From the NCBI GenBank assembly GCA_964511075.1, contig CAZEDM010000006.1:124001-188000 (forward strand): a stretch of DNA of 64,000 nucleotides. Reading direction: 5' to 3'. The DNA comes from CAZEDM01 sp964511075 (GTDB lineage: Bacteria; Zixibacteria; MSB-5A5; RBG-16-43-9). The position numbers and the translations under genes are program-made. The notes under the pieces were generated by a model. The model ran no database searches. It was given only the letters and a program-made list of their open reading frames with translations, and was not told where the DNA came from. Positions 59,925 to 64,000 of the stretch are shown piece after piece (within the stretch, counting starts at the first letter, position 1; each line of letters opens with the position of its first letter).

Positions 59925-60109
59925 GTAGGGCAACCCTTCAGGGTTGCTAATTTAATTTCTACAAGGCTGAGGCCTTGCCCTACATTTTTTTGGTAGGTCA
60001 GACATTCTTGTCTGACCTTTAAGAACAGACAGGAATGTCTGTTCTACCGGCTTCTAGGTTTAGTATCTCTTCTGCCTGAGCAGTTGAACAGGCAAGATGC
60101 CTATTCTAC
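59925..60109. repeat. GTAG-type palindrome cluster
   Basis: Three successive elements: GTAGGGCAACCCTTCAGGGTTGC...GGCTGAGGCCTTGCCCTAC (59925-59983), GTAGGTCAGACATTCTTGTCTGACC...AGACAGGAATGTCTGTTCTACC (59993-60048), and a partial GAGCAGTTGAACAGGC...CTATTCTACC element. No gene in this gap; the first element overlaps the rsmB leader. Confidence 0.8.
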
Positions 60110-60147
60110 CGTTTTTTTATCCCTTTGAACATTTGAGCTTTTCAGCC

Positions 60148-62715
60148 TTATATTATATCCATAGGTGAAAGTAATTCATTTTGCCTTTTCACGAAAAGCC
60201 CTTCCCTTTTTATCAGCAGGCTCAAAACCTCCTTCTCTTTCATCCCCAATCCAAAGGTCAAAACCTCCTGAGGCTTGGCATAACCCTGGTTCCCTATAGT
60301 CAGGAGCATCTCCAAGGTGGAGCCTGTATTCTCGAGCTTCAGAATTTCATATCTTATATCTACTTCCTTCAACTCCTCTCTTTGAGAAGGAAGACCCCTG
60401 TCGATTTTTGAAACTCTTGTGGCCATCAGATGTTTCTGCGAAAGAATCTGTTCTATTTTCCCTTTTATTTCCGCCTCGGAAAAAGGCAGTTCCACTTTAT
60501 AAAGTGTCGCATTTATGGCAGCGGATAAAGACTCTGCTTTGCTGAAAATGGGTTTGCCTTCGGAGAACTTAATGCCCTGGGGCAGGGTATTGTTCAGCCT
60601 GGGAATGAACTCTTTGGAAAAAGGCTCGGTTAACTGCAGGTCCAAAAACTCGTTCTCAGAAACAAACCCCAGCGGGAGCGGAGGACCCAGAGCAATTCTC
60701 TGGTGGGGATGAAAGCCCTCAGAATAGGCAATAGGTATTCCCGAACGCCTGATTGCCCGCTCAAAAGTTCTGACCACATCCAGGTGAGAGGTAAATCTGA
60801 CCTCCTCGTCTTTGCTCCACTTTAATCTTACCCTGCTGCGGGCAACAGTGGTAGCCTGAGCTGAAACAACCTTCTTTCTTTTTCTGCCATAGAGTTCCTC
60901 TTCTTCTGACTGAGAAGTAAATCCCGGAAGTTTTGTTTCTTCTCTTTTTTCTTCTTCTATTTCCTGTTGAAAGGCTCTCTCTCTTTCCCTTTTCAGAAAA
61001 TCCTTAGTTATACCTTTATCTATATGCTCCCAGGGCAATACCTCCTCCAAATCTCTTGCTCTGAGATAATCTTCAGGTTTGATACCATTTTCCTCGAACG
61101 CCTTACTCCAGTAAGAATAGTTGAAGTGCTCTGTCCAGGCATCAAGTTTAGAGCCGTTTTCCCAGGCAGAATAGATCACCCTGCTGAGCTTTCTATCACC
61201 CCTGCCTATAACTCCCTCCAGGAAAGAGACCTGAGGGTCTCTATAACTTACTTTAAGATTTTTAAAATTGAGTAAGTCTTTCAGCAGGAAGTATTTCCTC
61301 TCGATCTCATCCATCTTATTCTGTTCTTCCCATTGAAAGGGAGTATGTGCTTTCGGAGTAAAGGGAGAGACGGTGATATTTACACCTTTGCCGGAGCCAA
61401 GCTCTTTACCTATTCTCAGGACTTTTCTGACTAACTCCGCAATCCCTTTTAAATCCTCATCCGTCTCGGTGGGAAGACCAATCATAAAGTACAACTTGAT
61501 CAAGTTCCAGCCTGAGGAATAGGCTATCTCGGCACTTTCCAGCAGGTCCTCTTCAGTTATTTTTTTACTTATAGTATCTCTTAGCTTCTGGGTCCCAGCC
61601 TCAGGCGCAAAGGTTAAGCCTGTTTTCTTGGTCTGGCTGATAACCTTGGCAATCTCCATGGAAAAGGAACCAGGCCGCATTGAGGGTAAGGCAATAGACA
61701 CTCTTTTAGGATAAAATTTTTTCTGGAGTCTCTGAACCAACTCGGAGAGATTATGATAATCGGTCGAGGAAAGCGAAAGCAGTGAAATCTCGTCCCAGCC
61801 GGTACTTGCAATACCCGATTCTGCCTCCCTCAAAACCTGTTCTACGCTTTTCTCCCTTTTAGGCCGGTAGACGGCTGTAGCCTCGCAGAAACGACAGGCC
61901 TGCCCGCAGCCTCTCATAATCTCGATTGTAAGACGGTCATGGGTCACCTCGATAAAAGGAACTAAAGGTGAGGAAGTATAATATTTTGTTCTCAATTCAG
62001 GAACGGTATTGGCTTTGATCTTCCCCGGAAAATTTGGAATTTTAGGTGACAGTCCCGTAAAACGGCTGTTTGAATCATACTTCGGCTCGTAAAAAGACGG
62101 AACATAAACCCCCTGAATTCTCGACAGCTCCAGTAACAGATCATTTTTTTTGAATTTTTCTTTTTTCCCTTTCTCTATAACATCCAGAATCACGTTAATT
62201 ATCTCCTCCGCATCACCCAGAACGAATAGGTCGAAGAAATCAGCCATCGGCTCAGGATTAAAAGCAGTGAAACCGCCAGCCATGACCAGGGGATAATCTT
62301 CTCCCCGGTCTTTTGAGAAAAGGGGAATACCGGATAAATTTAGAATGCTAAGCACCCCGGTATAATTCAGCTCATAGCTGAGTGAAAAACCCAGTATATC
62401 GAACTCCCTTAGGGGAGTGTGGCTTTCCAGGGAGAAAAGCGGAAGTGAGCTGCCTCTTAGAATCTCCTCCGCATCCGGCCAGGGTAAAAAGGCTCTTTCG
62501 CACAGGGTATTGTCTCTTCTATTAATGACATGATATAAAATGTGTAGTCCCAAATAGGACATCCCGATCTCATAAATATCCGGATAAACTAAAGCGAATT
62601 TGAGCCTATCACCTGGCTCTTTTTTAATAACGTTGAGTTCGTTCCCGATATATCTGCCGGGCTTGATCACAAAAGGCAGAAGCTTTTTTTTTATTTTCTC
62701 GGATAAAGGGTGCAT
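60148..62715 (-). CDS. B12-binding radical SAM protein fused to a DUF2344 domain (TIGR03960/TIGR03936 type)
   Basis: An 855-aa protein. Residues 1-200 hold the cobalamin-binding-like domain (LKFALVYPDIYEIGMSYLGLHIL, VMAGGFTAFNPEP). Residues 255-500 hold the radical SAM core with CxxxCxxC in MRGCGQACRFCEATAVYRP (Cys270, Cys274, Cys277). A second cluster region contains LTFAPEAGTQKLRDTISK. After a charged linker (about 590-635), residues 640-850 match DUF2344 (RLKWSKDEEVRFTSHLDVVRTFERAIRRSGIPIAYSEGFHPHQRIALGPPLPLG). The two-part form is known from cyanobacteria and other phyla, often beside the RNase E/G gene; no such gene lies here. The reaction is unknown, probably RNA modification (inference). 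Confidence 0.93.
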   Translation of the reverse strand: MHPLSEKIKKKLLPFVIKPGRYIGNELNVIKKEPGDRLKFALVYPDIYEIGMSYLGLHILYHVINRRDNTLCERAFLPWPDAEEILRGSSLPLFSLESHTPLREFDILGFSLSYELNYTGVLSILNLSGIPLFSKDRGEDYPLVMAGGFTAFNPEPMADFFDLFVLGDAEEIINVILDVIEKGKKEKFKKNDLLLELSRIQGVYVPSFYEPKYDSNSRFTGLSPKIPNFPGKIKANTVPELRTKYYTSSPLVPFIEVTHDRLTIEIMRGCGQACRFCEATAVYRPKREKSVEQVLREAESGIASTGWDEISLLSLSSTDYHNLSELVQRLQKKFYPKRVSIALPSMRPGSFSMEIAKVISQTKKTGLTFAPEAGTQKLRDTISKKITEEDLLESAEIAYSSGWNLIKLYFMIGLPTETDEDLKGIAELVRKVLRIGKELGSGKGVNITVSPFTPKAHTPFQWEEQNKMDEIERKYFLLKDLLNFKNLKVSYRDPQVSFLEGVIGRGDRKLSRVIYSAWENGSKLDAWTEHFNYSYWSKAFEENGIKPEDYLRARDLEEVLPWEHIDKGITKDFLKRERERAFQQEIEEEKREETKLPGFTSQSEEEELYGRKRKKVVSAQATTVARSRVRLKWSKDEEVRFTSHLDVVRTFERAIRRSGIPIAYSEGFHPHQRIALGPPLPLGFVSENEFLDLQLTEPFSKEFIPRLNNTLPQGIKFSEGKPIFSKAESLSAAINATLYKVELPFSEAEIKGKIEQILSQKHLMATRVSKIDRGLPSQREELKEVDIRYEILKLENTGSTLEMLLTIGNQGYAKPQEVLTFGLGMKEKEVLSLLIKREGLFVKRQNELLSPMDII

Positions 62716-62797
62716 ATGATTCTGGGTCTTTAAATTGATACAGTATAAATATACTCAGCAGAAGATAAAATAAATAAATAAAATCTACAAACAAAAA

Positions 62798-62824
62798 GTA
62801 GGGGCGGGGTTACCCCGCCCCTAC
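62798..62824. repeat. Perfect GTAG...CTAC palindrome
   Basis: Twelve-base perfect stem GTAGGGGCGGGG/CCCCGCCCCTAC with a 3-nt loop, between the oxidoreductase gamma-subunit gene and the radical SAM gene. The cleanest example of the GTAG/CTAC palindrome class in this window. Confidence 0.85.
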
Positions 62825-62871
62825 GAACCATGCAGGAATTTCAGTTCCCACACAAATGAAAAAATCTCAGG

Positions 62872-63405
62872 TTAAACCGCTTCCATCCCTTTTTTTAAAG
62901 CATCGATATCTAAATCTATTATCTCCTGCTTGGCACGGGGGAAAACTTTTTTCAAAGATTCTCTAAGTCCGTCGATGGAGATTGCTCCGGTGATCTTGGA
63001 AAAGGCTCCGATCATCACCATATTGGCGATTTTGGTAGTTCCTAATTTCTCTGCAATTTCATTTGCCTGTATATAATGAACCTTAACATCATCTCTTTTG
63101 GGTTTTCCCGCAACCAGGGAGCTGTTGATCAGAAGAAGCCCGCCTTTCTTGACAGATGACTCAAAACGGGTCAAAGAGGGCTCATTCATCACTATCAGAG
63201 TATTCGGATATGCCACCACCGGCGAGGCAATCTCCTCAGAGGAAACCACCACCGAGCAGTTGGCGGTTCCTCCTCTCATCTCTGCTCCGTAAGCCGGGAA
63301 GAAGGTCACGTGTTTCCCCTCTGTCATCCCGGCATAGGCTAAAAGAATGCCTGCTGAGATTATTCCCTGTCCTCCAAAACCAGACATTATTATTCCCTGA
63401 TACAT
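62872..63405 (-). CDS. 2-oxoacid:ferredoxin oxidoreductase, gamma subunit
   Basis: A 177-aa gamma-type subunit: GIIMSGFGGQGIISAGILLAYAGM opens the fold, then YGAEMRGGTANCSVVVSSEEIASPVV (family block), VIMNEPSLTRF and TKIANMVMIGAFSKITGAI. Such subunits form a heterotetramer with alpha and beta that oxidises 2-oxoacids to acyl-CoA with ferredoxin. Pyruvate, 2-oxoglutarate or branched-chain 2-oxoacids are all possible. It lies 40 nt downstream of the beta-subunit gene in one operon. The alpha and delta subunits should be beyond the right edge. Confidence 0.92.
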   Translation of the reverse strand: MYQGIIMSGFGGQGIISAGILLAYAGMTEGKHVTFFPAYGAEMRGGTANCSVVVSSEEIASPVVAYPNTLIVMNEPSLTRFESSVKKGGLLLINSSLVAGKPKRDDVKVHYIQANEIAEKLGTTKIANMVMIGAFSKITGAISIDGLRESLKKVFPRAKQEIIDLDIDALKKGMEAV

Positions 63406-63445
63406 CTATTCCTCCGCTCTATATTCTATTTAAGCTCAACCGATA

Positions 63446-64000
63446 TTAAACTTTTTCCACGACTTTTTGAGTTTTGGCTTTGACCGGCTCATTTTTACTC
63501 TCCGGGGTTTTGAACTCGCCCAGAGGGAAGAATGGAACCATCGCCTTCTCCACGTAATCTATCGCCTGCAGTGGAGTTAAAAACCAGTCAGTCGGACACT
63601 GGGAGAGTATCTCTACCAGAGAGAAGCCCAGATCATCCATCTGCACCTGGAAAGCTTTTTTTATCGCCTTTTTGGCCTTCAGAACATTGGCTGGCTTGTG
63701 AACCGAAACCCGGGCTAAATAGGCTGGCGCTTCCAGTGTAGCCAAAAGCTCACACATCTTTATGGGATATCCGGCAACTCTGGGATCTCTGCCAAAAGGG
63801 CTGGTGGTCGATTTCATCCCGATAAGAGTCGTGGGTGCCATCTGTCCGCCGGTCATCCCGTAAATGGCGTTGTTAACGAAGATAACGGTGATCCTTTCTC
63901 CCCTGGCAGCGGAATGAACCGTCTCTGCCATGCCGATGGAGGCTAAATCCCCATCCCCCTGATAGCTGAAAACGATACAGTCTGGTTTTACCCTTTTCAT
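63446..64000 (-). CDS. 2-oxoacid:ferredoxin oxidoreductase, beta subunit (cut by window edge)
   Basis: The visible 184 residues are the C-terminal part of the TPP-binding beta subunit, with the frame open to the right edge. The TPP/Mg motif is in YQGDGDLASIGMAETVHSA, followed by FVNNAIYGMTGGQMAPTT (Asn and Gly of the diphosphate loop). LLATLEAPAYLARVSVHKP continues the fold. It ends with a Lys/Glu-rich tail (PVKAKTQKVVEKV). GDGDL...NNAIYGMTGGQ is the pattern of the 2-oxoglutarate/2-ketoisovalerate-type beta subunits (KorB/VorA). The internal Met at 64000 is not a start. Confidence 0.92.
   Translation of the reverse strand: MKRVKPDCIVFSYQGDGDLASIGMAETVHSAARGERITVIFVNNAIYGMTGGQMAPTTLIGMKSTTSPFGRDPRVAGYPIKMCELLATLEAPAYLARVSVHKPANVLKAKKAIKKAFQVQMDDLGFSLVEILSQCPTDWFLTPLQAIDYVEKAMVPFFPLGEFKTPESKNEPVKAKTQKVVEKV

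Noticed and set aside
1..64000. rRNA, tRNA or other structured RNA genes
   Set aside because: No region showed the tRNA T-loop/anticodon pattern or rRNA signatures on reading; a covariance-model scan would be needed to exclude them fully.

Overview
The window looks like a chromosome segment of an uncultured, mesophilic to moderately anaerobic Gram-negative-type bacterium. Three secreted proteases end in two near-identical dockerin-like repeats built on DVIYLINYLFKGGPAP. From general knowledge of uncultured genomes, this C-terminal module is common in candidate phyla of the FCB group (Zixibacteria and relatives). That phylum guess is an inference; no rRNA or tRNA gene is visible to fix it. A 2-oxoacid:ferredoxin oxidoreductase, phosphate acetyltransferase, a CoA-acylating aldehyde dehydrogenase, several radical SAM enzymes and IspG fit an organism rich in ferredoxin and Fe-S chemistry. 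TGA is a normal stop here.

Layout. 1-4 kb: two tandem secreted M6-type metalloproteases with dockerin tails. 4-7.5 kb: DNA repair (ogt, uvrC) and a frameshifted DUF169 gene. 7.5-12.3 kb: a large C25 (gingipain-like) protease with the same dockerin tail, then an ECF sigma/anti-sigma pair divergent from a small membrane protein, with what look like twin sigma-dependent promoters between them. 12.5-16.2 kb: a decayed ROK kinase, an aminotransferase and a papain-like cysteine peptidase in an AT-rich pocket. 16.8-22.5 kb: valS, a DUF4139 protein and a TPR protein, closed by a clear terminator. 22.7-27.8 kb: a free-standing protein resembling the N-terminal domain of cyanophycin synthetase, an endonuclease V homologue lacking all three catalytic acids, a radical SAM protein, small enzymes and a decayed amidohydrolase. 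28-31 kb: a translationally coupled pair of HExxH metallopeptidase and MBL-fold hydrolase. 31-36 kb: membrane proteins and lipoproteins set among dense palindromic repeats, including a 297-bp direct repeat; then an archaemetzincin. 36-47.7 kb: response regulator, nitrilase-type hydrolase, beta-CASP nuclease, rlmN, pta, prfB (with its programmed frameshift), rqcH and ispG. 48-50.4 kb: a PEP-CTERM protein and the aldehyde dehydrogenase. 50.7-57.5 kb: the conserved ffh-rpsP-khpA-rimM-trmD-rplS operon plus an MFS transporter, rnhB and yraN. 57.7-64 kb: a PASTA protein, rsmB, a B12-binding radical SAM/DUF2344 fusion and two subunits of a 2-oxoacid:ferredoxin oxidoreductase, the last running off the right edge.

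Themes. Translation and its quality control are strongly represented (valS, prfB, rlmN, rsmB, trmD, rimM, rqcH, ffh, rpsP, rplS). Proteases of at least five unrelated families are present. Intergenic gaps are filled with nested palindromes, many bounded by GTAG...CTAC or GTGC...GCAC. Four genes are interrupted (DUF169, ROK kinase, amidohydrolase, a beta-propeller protein); real decay and assembly error cannot be told apart from the sequence alone. No CRISPR array, transposase, integrase or prophage gene was seen.
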